Program-made: the position numbers and the translations under genes
Shown: piece by piece, positions 17,152-26,025 of the stretch
How the letters are laid out: each line of letters starts with the position of its first letter
Position numbering within the stretch: the first letter of the stretch is position 1
Notes under the pieces: generated by a model
Databases searched by the model: none
The model's input: only the letters and a program-made list of their open reading frames with translations
Told to the model about the DNA's origin: nothing
Assembly (NCBI RefSeq): GCF_900142075.1
Contig: NZ_FQZO01000003.1
Span: forward strand, 62,001-126,000
From: Clostridium amylolyticum
GTDB lineage: Bacteria > Bacillota > Clostridia > Clostridiales > Clostridiaceae
Length of the DNA stretch: 64,000 nt
Reading direction: 5' to 3'

Positions 17152-19071
17152 TTAAACATTCTTGATATCACTTAAAAACATTGAGTAATTCATATTTTCT
17201 ATAAGACTTTCTACCATATCCGGATTATTAGCCCATTTTGAGATTATCTTGCATAGGGTGCTTAGGTCTTTATCCCCGTCCCTTTTGGTTTTAAGCATAA
17301 TTAGAACCCTCACTACGTCCTGATCCCAAAGTACTGGCTTGTTAAGTACAGCAATAAAAAAGAAGCCTTTTCTACAAATTCTAAATAAATCTTGAAAGTG
17401 TACAATACCGTTGCCTATTTCATTGGAAACAAAGGCCTTATTTTTTTCTGGCAGCTTATCAATAAATTTAAGTTCAATAAATTTATCGTATAAATTTTCT
17501 AATACTTCCTCTTTGGTATTTCCATCTAAATTAAAGCAGCTATATTCCTCTTTGAAATATTTTTTAAAGTCCAGGTTGTTTACTTTAATTTTGTTTAATG
17601 CTTTTCTAATTTCGTCCAAATAGGAGTCATCTTCTATGGTGATGGAAGGAACGTTGGGGGGAGTGGTTAAGGTATAGGTGCTTACTAATAAATCAATATT
17701 TTTGTAATCTCCCAGGATAATTTGGGAGTTATCTAACATCTTCACTTCATATTTTTCATGACTGAAGTACTCAGTGATTTCATTTAAGTACATGGTGGAT
17801 TCTGGTCTTCCTCTTCCACTTACCAGTGCAATTCTAATTTTCTTTTTATTTTCAATTTTACATAAAGCGAGATTGAAATATAAAACTAAATAGCCAAATT
17901 CATTAATATCTATTTTAACATCATAAGTCTTTTCTATAATCATACAGGCGGTATAGGTTATCTTTGTAGCAAACAAATATCTTCTAAGATTGTCATGAGC
18001 TAGAGGGTTTCGAATAACCATATTATTTCTAAGCCTGGTAATCATTTGAGCGATATGAAGGTATAAATAATCATAAAGCTCTTTATCATTTTCAAAATTC
18101 ACATCAAAGTTGCTCTTTACTTCTTCTATAATACTTAATATGCAGTCTCTAAGCTTTTGTTTTTCTTGTGCATTTATTTGATCTTCACTGGAAATGCGTT
18201 TGCTTTTTAAATGTAGGCTGTAATATATAGTTTCTCCTATAGGCAGCATAAATTCATAATAGTCTTCAAGTTTTTTTGTAAGCTCTGTGGCCGCTTTAAA
18301 TTCTATGCTGTCTTCCACATTTTCTTTTAAAGTATCTTCAGCTTTAATATAGTTATAGAAAGTACATCTTCTTATAGAAACAAATACATGTATGGCAAAG
18401 TTATTTAAGGAAAAATCAGATAATAAAATATTATATTTATCACAAACTTCTTTAATAAATCTTAAGATACTGTCATATTCTTCTTTGCTTTTTCCCACAG
18501 TAAACATATTTTCAGAGGCAATACTATAATTTGCCCTGTTATTATAGTGAAAAAAGTATTCTGCAATGCATAATCTCTTATCAATTTCACTTCCTTCAAT
18601 AATAATACCGTAATTTGATCTGGAGACAACCTTTAGTCTAAATTTTGATAATAAACTCCTAATTTCCTTTAAATCTTGAGTTAAGGTAGACCTGCTTACA
18701 AAGATTTCATCCATTAAATCTTCAAGCTTAATATGATAATCTACCACTAGTAATTTTTTTATGATGTAGTTAATGCGCTCATAATTGAATTTTGGCGTAT
18801 CATCAAACTTTTTTACAATTTTTGCATCGGTGATTTTAGACAATTCTTCAATATCAGCATTCTCATCTATTACTATCCAATAACCTTCTCGAGGTTTGGA
18901 CATGATACGGATATGATAGTGGGCAATTTTTTCATTTATTTCTACTATATCGCTTTTGATGGTACGCACGGATACCCCTACGAAAAAGGCTAATTGTTTT
19001 GAGGTTATGGGCTTATCTTCTAATATTAGTTTATTAATTATTATTATTTGTCGTTTGTGTAGTGACTTCAT
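17152..19071 (-). CDS. PRD-containing PTS regulator of the mannose-type operon
   Basis: The protein of about 639 aa has an N-terminal winged helix (GVSVRTIKSDIVEINEKI) and a second helix-turn-helix near residue 110 (VSRSTLTQDLKEI). Two PRD-like regions follow, then a weak EIIB-like segment and a C-terminal EIIA-like domain with GIVHFQD, whose His may be phosphorylated. ATG at 19071 follows AAAGGCGG and is preferred to the in-frame ATG at 19104. It sits directly downstream of the IID gene on the same strand and probably activates this PTS operon in response to PTS flux. Confidence 0.85.
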   Translation of the reverse strand: MKSLHKRQIIIINKLILEDKPITSKQLAFFVGVSVRTIKSDIVEINEKIAHYHIRIMSKPREGYWIVIDENADIEELSKITDAKIVKKFDDTPKFNYERINYIIKKLLVVDYHIKLEDLMDEIFVSRSTLTQDLKEIRSLLSKFRLKVVSRSNYGIIIEGSEIDKRLCIAEYFFHYNNRANYSIASENMFTVGKSKEEYDSILRFIKEVCDKYNILLSDFSLNNFAIHVFVSIRRCTFYNYIKAEDTLKENVEDSIEFKAATELTKKLEDYYEFMLPIGETIYYSLHLKSKRISSEDQINAQEKQKLRDCILSIIEEVKSNFDVNFENDKELYDYLYLHIAQMITRLRNNMVIRNPLAHDNLRRYLFATKITYTACMIIEKTYDVKIDINEFGYLVLYFNLALCKIENKKKIRIALVSGRGRPESTMYLNEITEYFSHEKYEVKMLDNSQIILGDYKNIDLLVSTYTLTTPPNVPSITIEDDSYLDEIRKALNKIKVNNLDFKKYFKEEYSCFNLDGNTKEEVLENLYDKFIELKFIDKLPEKNKAFVSNEIGNGIVHFQDLFRICRKGFFFIAVLNKPVLWDQDVVRVLIMLKTKRDGDKDLSTLCKIISKWANNPDMVESLIENMNYSMFLSDIKNV

Positions 19072-19174
19072 AGGCCGCCTTTCTTTATAGCACAAAAACA
19101 ACATTATGAAAATGTTGTTTTTATACTTTTATATGCAATAATCAGCTTATTGTTTTTTTATTATACTATTTTTA

Positions 19175-19993
19175 TTAAAGAAGTCCAATAAGTGAACCAA
19201 TTATTCCTACTGCTATAGTTATTAATAATATAGTAGTGGATTTGTATCCTTTTTTAAGTAATTTGAACATTAAAAGAGTGTATAGTAGTGGTAGTAACAA
19301 TGGGAATATCTGATCAAGATATTTTTGTAGAGCAAAGGCTGTCCCACCAATATTGAACTTTAAGGTAGTGGTTAAATTTACCATGGAAGCGCTCATACCA
19401 CCGATTACCATTAATCCCACTATAGTAGCTCCTTTAGAAATCATGGAAAGTATTCCAGTATCTTTTGCATTAGACATTAAACCAAGACCAAATTTATAAC
19501 CAAATACTGCACCATAATAACGAATTATTAAATGAGGCACATTGAATATTAGTAAGAATAGTATAGCTCCTAAAAAACTTCCTTGCTGAGCTAAGGATAA
19601 TCCAATGCCTGTAGCTATAATACGTACGGTTCCCCAAAAGAAGGAATCACCAACGCCTGCTAAAGGTCCCATTAAACCAACCTTTACGTTGTTTATAATA
19701 TTTTTATCGAATTCAGGGTTTTCACTTGCCTCTTTTTCTAGAACTGTAGCAACTCCTGTTATGGCTGAAACTACATGAGGAGTTGTATTGAAGATGGACA
19801 TATGTCTAACTAATGCTTCAGCTTGTTCCTCTTTTGTTTTGTAATAACGTTTGATGGCTGGCCACATTCCTATGGCAAAACCTAAAGCTTGTTGTCTTTC
19901 GTAGTTATAAGACTCTTCTAAGGCAAAGGAAGACCAGAAGATTTCTCTAATTAACTTCTTTTCATCTTTATCTAATTTAGTGTGCTTACTCAT
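19175..19993 (-). CDS. PTS EIID, mannose/fructose/sorbose family
   Basis: The protein of about 272 aa starts MSKHTKLDKDEKKLIREIFW, a typical EIID N-terminus. A GFAIGMWPAI stretch and the strongly conserved GLMGPLAGVGDSFFWGT segment follow, then hydrophobic helices. With EIIC it forms the membrane part of the transporter. Its ATG overlaps the end of the EIIC gene by 8 nt, with GAGGAGG inside the EIIC coding sequence, so the two are translationally coupled. Confidence 0.93.
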   Translation of the reverse strand: MSKHTKLDKDEKKLIREIFWSSFALEESYNYERQQALGFAIGMWPAIKRYYKTKEEQAEALVRHMSIFNTTPHVVSAITGVATVLEKEASENPEFDKNIINNVKVGLMGPLAGVGDSFFWGTVRIIATGIGLSLAQQGSFLGAILFLLIFNVPHLIIRYYGAVFGYKFGLGLMSNAKDTGILSMISKGATIVGLMVIGGMSASMVNLTTTLKFNIGGTAFALQKYLDQIFPLLLPLLYTLLMFKLLKKGYKSTTILLITIAVGIIGSLIGLL

Positions 19994-20753
19994 CAAATAA
20001 TACCTCCTCTTCGCTAGTAGCTGTAACTACTTTTGTTCCGATTTCTGTGGTAAGTATGTAAGCTAGTACTACTCCAAACATTGTAATTGCTAGGATTGGA
20101 AGTTTTGCATAGGAAACTAGTATAAATCCTAAAATGAAGTAGATAATATTTTTTGAAGTCATCATAGGTAGTAGTAGTAAAGCAAAACCTACAGCTGGTA
20201 ATAATCCTCCAGCAACGGTTAATCCATTCATAATTGGCTTAGGAATGCTTGCTACAAAGCCTTCTACTGCTGTGGAACCAAAAGTGATGGCAACAAAAGC
20301 TACTACGAAATACATTAGACATTGTAATAATAGTCCTGCAAAGTTTAAAGTAACTAAGCCTTTAATGTTTGCCTCAGAAGCTAACTTCATAGCAAAACTC
20401 ATAAACCAGCTTCTTACGATAAATACTAGTACTTTTAATGATTGCGCTAAAATTGCTATAGGTAATGCTAAAGCTAGTGCTACTTCTGCACCTTTTCCAC
20501 TTAATATGGCAAAGGCTGTACCTAAACCTGCACCTACTAGTACATCAGGTGGAACTGCTGCTCCTATCTGAATTGCACCCATAAAAATTAATTCTAGTGT
20601 TGCACCAATTAGTACCCCTGCTTGAAGGTCTCCTAGAACTAGTCCAACTATTGGTGATACCACAATGGGACGAATTACCATTGGTGTTCCACCTAACTTT
20701 TCAATTAGCCAAAGTACGGCAAGTACTAAACCCACCATTAATGCTGCTTGCAT
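19986..20753 (-). CDS. PTS EIIC, mannose/fructose/sorbose family
   Basis: The 255-aa polytopic membrane protein has family-typical segments, including GLVLGDLQAGVLIGATLEL and GAIQIGAAVPPDVLVGA. It is the sugar channel paired with the overlapping EIID gene. It is separated from the upstream EIIB gene by a 145-bp structured repeat, which interrupts an otherwise compact operon. Confidence 0.93.
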   Translation of the reverse strand: MQAALMVGLVLAVLWLIEKLGGTPMVIRPIVVSPIVGLVLGDLQAGVLIGATLELIFMGAIQIGAAVPPDVLVGAGLGTAFAILSGKGAEVALALALPIAILAQSLKVLVFIVRSWFMSFAMKLASEANIKGLVTLNFAGLLLQCLMYFVVAFVAITFGSTAVEGFVASIPKPIMNGLTVAGGLLPAVGFALLLLPMMTSKNIIYFILGFILVSYAKLPILAITMFGVVLAYILTTEIGTKVVTATSEEEVLFDE

Positions 20754-20780
20754 AATTTTTCCTCCTTTAGTTTTTTATTT

Positions 20781-20927
20781 ATTCCATAGCTTACCGCCCA
20801 TAATACTCACACTTCTTTAAGTGTTGGGATAATGGGTGCTAAGCTCCGGTATAAGTTCTTCTAACCTTCAGTTGCAGTAAGTATTCTTCTTAAGAAAACT
20901 CCAGCTGAAGCTAAGTATCACTTGATT
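20781..20927 (-). repeat. 145-bp structured dispersed repeat, copy 2
   Basis: This copy starts CCATAGCTTACCG and ends TATCACTTGATT. The hairpin is ACACTT-cttt-AAGTGT, a compensatory change relative to the CCACTT/AAGTGG of copy 1. It lies inside the PTS operon, between the EIIB and EIIC genes. Its right end contributes to the TAA stop of the EIIB gene. Confidence 0.8.
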
Positions 20928-21411
20928 ATAAAGATATCTTGTTTCTTAAGCTGCTATAGTCTTTCATGGATTTTGATGGAACTTCTTGTACTTCAACTCT
21001 GATACCTGATGCTACAAGCTTATCTAGGTATTCTATATCTTCTTTATTTACATATACAGCAGGGGAGAATAAAACCTTGTTAGGTTCCATTTGCATTCCA
21101 CCTAAATTTACAGCAGGTCTTTCTTCTATTAATTGTAGTAAATCATGTACGCTTTCAGGGTTAGGACATATAACGAACACTTTCATAGAAGATAGTTTTG
21201 GGTTTTTTAGTAATGTAGCTGCATCGCTAATGCTACGTATTGCAAGTTTTACTCCATCTGGACAACATAATTTTATCGCCATTTTTCTTATGTCATCATT
21301 GGCTGCAGAGTCACTGGCGATAACTATAGCATCATAGCTTAAAGCGGATTTCCAGCTGTAAGCCACTTGCCCATGCAATAAACGATCATCAATTCTAATT
21401 TTTACTATCAT
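20926..21411 (-). CDS. PTS EIIB, mannose/sorbose family
   Basis: The 161-aa cytosolic phosphocarrier begins MIVKIRIDDRLLHGQVAYSW, with His13 as the phosphorylation site. It is part of the IIA-IIB-IIC-IID block downstream of the SIS-domain gene. The final stop codon lies in the junction with repeat copy 2. Confidence 0.92.
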   Translation of the reverse strand: MIVKIRIDDRLLHGQVAYSWKSALSYDAIVIASDSAANDDIRKMAIKLCCPDGVKLAIRSISDAATLLKNPKLSSMKVFVICPNPESVHDLLQLIEERPAVNLGGMQMEPNKVLFSPAVYVNKEDIEYLDKLVASGIRVEVQEVPSKSMKDYSSLRNKISL

Positions 21412-21425
21412 AGTATCCTTCCTTT

Positions 21426-21848
21426 CTAAATATCAAAGTCGTCTTCTTGTTCTTGCTCTGCTACATAATCATTTAAAAATAGTATTTGTTTTTTGCTTTC
21501 TTCTACAATATTTCTTAAATTATCTAGAGAAACTTTTTCTTCTGGATTTAACAATAATATTTCAAGGACAGTGGCAAGGTTAAAGCCTGATATAATATAT
21601 ACATTTTCCTTCTTTACATAAGGAAATACATTTTGATTAACGCTTCCGCCATAAATATCAGTTAAAATTATTACCTCATCGTTTTCACTTACTCCTTTAA
21701 AAAAGTTTTCCAGTTGATCTTTTACTGTTTCTTCACTTACGTAAGCATTTAAATAATGAACATTTTCTTTATTACCAATGATTATATTTGTTGCACTTTT
21801 TACACCATCAGCATAATTGCCGTGGGATGCTATTAGAATCTTTAACAT
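21426..21848 (-). CDS. PTS EIIA, mannose family
   Basis: The 140-aa protein opens MLKILIASHGNYADG, where His9 is the phosphorylation site of mannose-type EIIA, and has the family TDIYGGSVNQN segment in the middle. It accepts phosphate from HPr and passes it to EIIB, encoded 14 bp downstream. The C-terminus is unusually acidic (EQEQEDDFDI). Confidence 0.93.
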   Translation of the reverse strand: MLKILIASHGNYADGVKSATNIIIGNKENVHYLNAYVSEETVKDQLENFFKGVSENDEVIILTDIYGGSVNQNVFPYVKKENVYIISGFNLATVLEILLLNPEEKVSLDNLRNIVEESKKQILFLNDYVAEQEQEDDFDI

Positions 21849-21860
21849 AGTTACCTCTTC

Positions 21861-22922
21861 CTATATTGTTTTAGTTATGTATTTTGTTACTTGGGCATTT
21901 ACTGCTCTTTTTAAATCACGTCCATGGTCATCTGCTAGTTTATAAGCTATTACTTGCATTGGAGTGATATATTCTAATGTGCTGAAATATTTGCTGCGAG
22001 GATTAATTTCTAGGTCTCTTTCTCCCATAGTACTATTGCCTATGATGGCACAAAAACCAATTTCATTTTTAATAAACTTTGCTATGGCTTTTGCTTTTTC
22101 TTCATCTTCGCCTTTTCTGCTTAATATAAAGAATACTGTGGAGTCATCAAAGGAGTTTTGAGGTCCATGGATAAATTCCTCCAGCTCAAAGCTTCTAGTA
22201 ATCATAGGAACCATTTCCATTACCTTTATATCTGATTCCTGGGCAACTGGCCATAAGTCGTTGGTAGCTGCAACCATCATCTTGTTTCTTTTCATTAAAG
22301 AAAATTTATTTTCATAGTACCAGGAAAGGGTTTTTCCTTTAATTTCTACTAAACTTTCATATAGATTGCCAAAATCCTCAAGGAGATCTGATACTTGTTC
22401 TTCAGTAATATTGTTATATAATCGTGCAATGTCAATGCACATCATATATAAAGTAGCTACTGTAGTAGAATATCCTAAAGTACGGTAATTGTACTCTTCA
22501 TGCGCACATCCCATTTCTATAGCTACATCTGCATGATTTGCAATAATGGAGTCTAAGCTTGCTGTGATGGAACAGTTTAAATAACCTAGCTTTTTTACCT
22601 TTTCCAAGGCTTCATATACTAAACGGGTAGATCCCCCTTGAGAGATTAATACATACAAAGCTTTAGGGTTTAATTTTTCAGTGTAATTTACAAAAATGTT
22701 TGGATATACGAGGGTTGCTCTTATACCGCACACATTTTCACAAAAACTCTTAATGGTAAATGCACTATTATAGGATGTGCCGCTTGCTACAAATATTATT
22801 TCGTCTATTTCGTCTTTTCTTTCTAAGTATTCCAATAAGCCGGAAAGCCTAACATCTCGTTTATTGGCTATTTCTTCTAATTTTAATGGAATTCTTTCAA
22901 TACAATCCATTAATGTTACCAT
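21861..22922 (-). CDS. SIS-domain sugar isomerase/deglycase, first gene of the PTS operon
   Basis: The protein of about 353 aa has two SIS domains with the nucleotide-independent sugar phosphate motifs VASGTSYNSA (near residue 44) and LISQGGSTRLV (near 95). It resembles the isomerase half of glucosamine-6-phosphate synthase and the FrlB/GfrE/GfrF deglycases. With a mannose-family PTS directly downstream, the layout resembles systems that import Amadori compounds (fructoselysine, glucoselysine) and split the 6-phosphate. ATG 22922 follows AGGAGGTG and replaces a longer in-frame start at 22949 that lies ahead of that site. An aldose-ketose amino-sugar isomerase is the main alternative. Confidence 0.85.
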   Translation of the reverse strand: MVTLMDCIERIPLKLEEIANKRDVRLSGLLEYLERKDEIDEIIFVASGTSYNSAFTIKSFCENVCGIRATLVYPNIFVNYTEKLNPKALYVLISQGGSTRLVYEALEKVKKLGYLNCSITASLDSIIANHADVAIEMGCAHEEYNYRTLGYSTTVATLYMMCIDIARLYNNITEEQVSDLLEDFGNLYESLVEIKGKTLSWYYENKFSLMKRNKMMVAATNDLWPVAQESDIKVMEMVPMITRSFELEEFIHGPQNSFDDSTVFFILSRKGEDEEKAKAIAKFIKNEIGFCAIIGNSTMGERDLEINPRSKYFSTLEYITPMQVIAYKLADDHGRDLKRAVNAQVTKYITKTI

Positions 22923-23002
22923 TTTCACACCTCCTGTTAGCATTTTCATCTTTTCTATGGTTTTATTATAAAATCCATAGCATCAAATCTCAAAAGGTAT
23001 AA

Positions 23003-23067
23003 TTGCACCATTAATAGTGCAAATTTAAAATTTACATCAAAAAATAGTGCAGTAAAACTGCACTATT
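23003..23067 (-). promoter_or_regulatory. Two inverted repeats upstream of the mannose-type PTS operon
   Basis: TTGCAC-cattaata-GTGCAA (23003-23022) and ATAGTGCAGT-aaa-ACTGCACTAT (within 23043-23067) share the AATAGTGCA half-site. They lie 80-145 bp upstream of the SIS gene and are good candidates for binding sites of the operon's PRD regulator. Confidence 0.5.
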
Positions 23068-23099
23068 ATCTATTACCACACTAAGGAGCTGCCCAACCT

Positions 23100-23180
23100 T
23101 GAGGGGCTTCCATAATGTGGAATTGCCCCTGGGGTGCTCCTATTTTATGGAAGCACCCCAGGGGCGGATACAGAAAGTGG
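23100..23180. repeat. GC-rich palindrome locus e (2 full units plus halves)
   Basis: TTGCCCCTGGGGTGCTCC and GGAAGCACCCCAGGGGCGG flank TATTTTAT. A GGGGCTTCCATAATGTGGAA half unit lies before them and GATACAGAAAGTGG after. It is found between tandem minus-strand genes. Confidence 0.88.
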
Positions 23181-23241
23181 AAGTGGGTTGGTTATGTCTT
23201 AAAATCAAGTAAAAACTGAATAGGATATTTGAAGTTGAATT

Positions 23242-23583
23242 CTATTTATCATTAGAATCAATTAAGCTTTTTATTAAATTCTCATCTATACAGACTTCAT
23301 CTAAGGAGATATTTTTAGGATTAGTGGTTAGGGGATATTCTTCAAGCCACAGGCTGCCATCCACAAGCTTAGGGGAGGTTATTGCTTCGTCAGGATTCTC
23401 GTCGTACACTTCCTCTAAGTCCCCATAGGGAGTCAATACAACTATTCTTCTGCAAGGCTCATCTGACTGGTCGTAAATATTAAAGAAGCTATTATAATTA
23501 TCAAAAGCCTTTACGGAAGTAACTACTTTTAGATATAAGCCTAATTGTTTTGCTAAATCTTTAGCTTTGATATGGTTGTTCAT
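23242..23583 (-). CDS. Uncharacterised acidic protein
   Basis: The protein of about 113 aa begins at ATG 23583, with GAGGTGA 4 nt upstream; an in-frame ATG at 23634 would place the ribosome binding site inside the gene. The composition is acidic (DEPCRRIVVLTPYGDLEEVYDENPDEA) and the protein is probably soluble, with no signal peptide or membrane segment. I do not recognise a family. It stands alone on the minus strand between palindrome locus e and a divergent membrane protein gene. Confidence 0.65.
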   Translation of the reverse strand: MNNHIKAKDLAKQLGLYLKVVTSVKAFDNYNSFFNIYDQSDEPCRRIVVLTPYGDLEEVYDENPDEAITSPKLVDGSLWLEEYPLTTNPKNISLDEVCIDENLIKSLIDSNDK

Positions 23584-23945
23584 AGGTTCACCTCTTTTAA
23601 ATCTTTTATAAATTACTAATAATATAAAATGCAATTAAGACATTCAGCATGTTAATTAATTCATTTTTACAGTGGTATTGCATTGAAATAATCTAATATG
23701 TATTTGTAGACATTTTTAAGTTGTAACTTTAAATATTACTTATAGTGCAAATTAAGATTATTTACAGTAGTATAATATCATATATTTATAACTTTTTATA
23801 AATCTACTTTAAAGTAAGTTATTTTTAAGAGCATTTTATGTAGTAAAGCAGTAGTTACTTATAAAATACCCATGATAAATGATGATTTACAATTAATTGT
23901 ATAATATAATTGTTATATACTTTAATGGTAAATAAGGGGGAAAAT
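23584..23945. other. AT-rich divergent intergenic region
   Basis: It separates two divergent genes. Several TATAAT-like hexamers are visible (for example near 23770 and 23900) but no defined operator. CAATTAATTG near 23890 is a short palindrome. Nothing else was identified. Confidence 0.5.
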
Positions 23946-24500
23946 ATGAGACATGTAATTATATTTATTGGTGGTATTGCTGCGGCCTTAGCGGTAAGGA
24001 TGCTTAATAGGGATGCAGAAAAGAAAGATTTAGAGTTTGATAAAGATGGAGATATAGTGTTAAGAATGAGTAAGATTTATGATTTCTTGGGATATATGAT
24101 TATTGCCTTTGGATTAATGGCAGTGGCTTTATCACAATTTGGGGCTGAATCTCCTATGGAGAGCTTGATTATAATGATCATAGGGATATTTACTATACTT
24201 ATGGGGATATTTCAAATTGTATTTGTTAGAGGAATAAAGGTAATGGCTGGACAAGTTGGGATAAGGTATGTAAATTTTACTGGAAAAGAGAAGCAAATAT
24301 CCTGGGATGAAATAAAAGAAATAAAGTTTGTTAAGTTTAAAAATTCCATATATATTACTTCCAATACTGAAGGTATAAGGATAAGGATGGATTTTGTGGG
24401 AGTGAGAAGTTTTATTGATCTAATGAAGGGGAAGCTTCCAGCTTCTCTTTACGGTCAGGCTTTAGACAAGTTTGAAATTCAAAGACCTAGATATAAATAA
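23946..24500 (+). CDS. Membrane protein with a PH-like C-terminal domain
   Basis: The protein of about 184 aa starts at ATG 23946 behind AGGGGGA. It has a short hydrophobic N-terminal segment, two strong membrane helices (about residues 45-65 and 70-95), and a C-terminal beta-rich domain resembling bacterial PH-like domains (GIRYVNFTGKEKQISWDEIK). No enzymatic residues are evident. It is monocistronic, and its function is unknown. Confidence 0.7.
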   Translation: MRHVIIFIGGIAAALAVRMLNRDAEKKDLEFDKDGDIVLRMSKIYDFLGYMIIAFGLMAVALSQFGAESPMESLIIMIIGIFTILMGIFQIVFVRGIKVMAGQVGIRYVNFTGKEKQISWDEIKEIKFVKFKNSIYITSNTEGIRIRMDFVGVRSFIDLMKGKLPASLYGQALDKFEIQRPRYK

Positions 24501-24518
24501 AAGCATATACCATATTAT

Positions 24519-24571
24519 GGGTTTGCCCCTGGGGTGATGACATTATATGTCAGCACCCCAGGGGCAAACCC
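24519..24571. repeat. GC-rich palindrome locus f (2 units)
   Basis: GGGTTTGCCCCTGGGGTGA and its complement close on TGACATTATATGTCA. It lies in the convergent gap between the PH-like gene and galE and is one of the most perfect copies. Confidence 0.92.
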
Positions 24572-24584
24572 ATTTATATCCAGT

Positions 24585-25604
24585 TTAATTATATCCCTTA
24601 GGATTATTGCTTTGCCATCTCCAAGAGTCTTTGCACATTTCTTCTATGCCTTCTTCTGCTTTCCAACCTAATTCTTTGTAAGCTTTGGTTGGATCTGCGT
24701 AGCAGGTAGCTATGTCTCCTGGCCTTCTTGCTGTTATTTCGTAAGGGATTTCTTTGTCGCTGGCCTTTGAGAAGGCTTCAACTATATCCAAGACACTGTA
24801 GCCTATGCCTGTGCCTAGGTTGTAGGTAACAAGGCCACTGTTAGTGCTGAGCTTTTCTAAAGCGCAAATGTGTCCTTTAGCTAAATCCACCACGTGGATG
24901 TAGTCCCTTACTCCTGTGCCATCTTTGGTATCATAGTCATTGCCAAAGACATTTAACTTAGGCAGCTCTCCTATGGCAACCTTTGTTATGTAAGGCATTA
25001 GGTTGTTTGGAATTCCATTGGGATCTTCTCCTATGGTGCCGCTTTCGTGGGCTCCCACTGGGTTGAAGTAACGCAGTATAGCCACGTTCCAGCTTTTATC
25101 AGCCTTGCATATATCTCTTAACATATCCTCTGTCATGAGCTTAGCCATGCCGTAAGGGTTAGTGGCTGAAAGAGGACTATAGTCTTCAGGTATAGGGATA
25201 ATGGAAGCCTGCCCATAAACTGTAGCAGAGGAACTAAATACGAAGTTCTTCACATTATACTTTTTCATAACCTTTAAAATTATTAGGGTGCTGGTTAAAT
25301 TGTTATAGTAGTATTCTAAAGGCTTTGCCACAGATTCTCCCACAGCTTTATAGGCTGCAAAGTGTATAACTGAATCTATATTATTTTCTGAGAATAACTT
25401 GTCCACCTGGTCTTCTTGAGTTACATCAATGTTATAAAACTTAACGTCTTTTCCTGTTATAGCCTTTATTCTATCCTTTACTATTTCCTTACTATTACTT
25501 AAATTATCTGCAATGATAACTTCATAGCCTTTGTTTAACAACTCTACTGTGGTATGACTGCCTATGTAGCCCATACCCCCTGTTACTAATACTGCCATTT
25601 TCAT
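24585..25604 (-). CDS. galE: UDP-glucose 4-epimerase
   Basis: The SDR-type epimerase of about 339 aa has the NAD-binding VTGGMGYIGS motif at its N-terminus, FSSSATVYG, the catalytic Tyr in NPYGMAK, and the C-terminal RRPGDIA substrate motif. It interconverts UDP-glucose and UDP-galactose. The start is placed at ATG 25604, directly after AAGGAGG, rather than at an in-frame ATG at 25631 that lies ahead of the ribosome binding site; ATG 25598 (MAVLVTGG) is also possible. It appears to stand alone. A copy of the 145-bp repeat lies immediately upstream. Confidence 0.95.
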   Translation of the reverse strand: MKMAVLVTGGMGYIGSHTTVELLNKGYEVIIADNLSNSKEIVKDRIKAITGKDVKFYNIDVTQEDQVDKLFSENNIDSVIHFAAYKAVGESVAKPLEYYYNNLTSTLIILKVMKKYNVKNFVFSSSATVYGQASIIPIPEDYSPLSATNPYGMAKLMTEDMLRDICKADKSWNVAILRYFNPVGAHESGTIGEDPNGIPNNLMPYITKVAIGELPKLNVFGNDYDTKDGTGVRDYIHVVDLAKGHICALEKLSTNSGLVTYNLGTGIGYSVLDIVEAFSKASDKEIPYEITARRPGDIATCYADPTKAYKELGWKAEEGIEEMCKDSWRWQSNNPKGYN

Positions 25605-25630
25605 TTTCCTCCTTAGGATAATTTTTTTCA

Positions 25631-25772
25631 TACCATAGCTAATGGCTCCTAATCTCTCACTTATTCAAGTTGCGAGATAATAAGCTCTAAGCTCCTGGGT
25701 AAGCTATTCTAAGTTTCAACTGGAGAGGTATACATTAAAGTTAATCCATTTGAAGCTAAGAATCACTTGATC
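25631..25772 (-). repeat. 145-bp structured dispersed repeat, copy 3
   Basis: The most diverged copy, starting CCATAGCTAATGGCTCC and ending AATCACTTGATC. The second helix here pairs TTCAACTGG with CCATTTGAA, against TTCAGATGG/CACCTGAA in copy 1, so pairing is kept while bases change. It lies between galE and its likely promoter region. Confidence 0.78.
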
Positions 25773-25897
25773 TTTTCTAAATTTAACGTGTCTACATTTT
25801 ATTATATACCATGGATCTATACTGATAAATATTGTAAGATATATATTATAATTTTTACTCAACTTGAAAATACTTTAAGAAAAAGTTATCTATAAGT

Positions 25898-25968
25898 ATT
25901 TACACAAACTACTTATGAACATTTACATAAATTATTTATGAGCATTCCCGTAAATTATTTATAGAAGC
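25898..25968. repeat. Three degenerate 23-25 bp tandem repeats
   Basis: Units ATTTACACAAACTACTTATG, ATTTACATAAATTATTTATG and ATTCCCGTAAATTATTTATA, each followed by a short AGC/AAC-type tail, run head to tail upstream of galE and downstream of the DeoR regulator gene. They may be regulator half-sites or simple slippage products. Confidence 0.6.
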
Positions 25969-26025
25969 ATTAATTTAAGCAGGAATTTTAATTGGTAAAT
26001 TTAATATGCCTTTAGTGAGAAGTTT

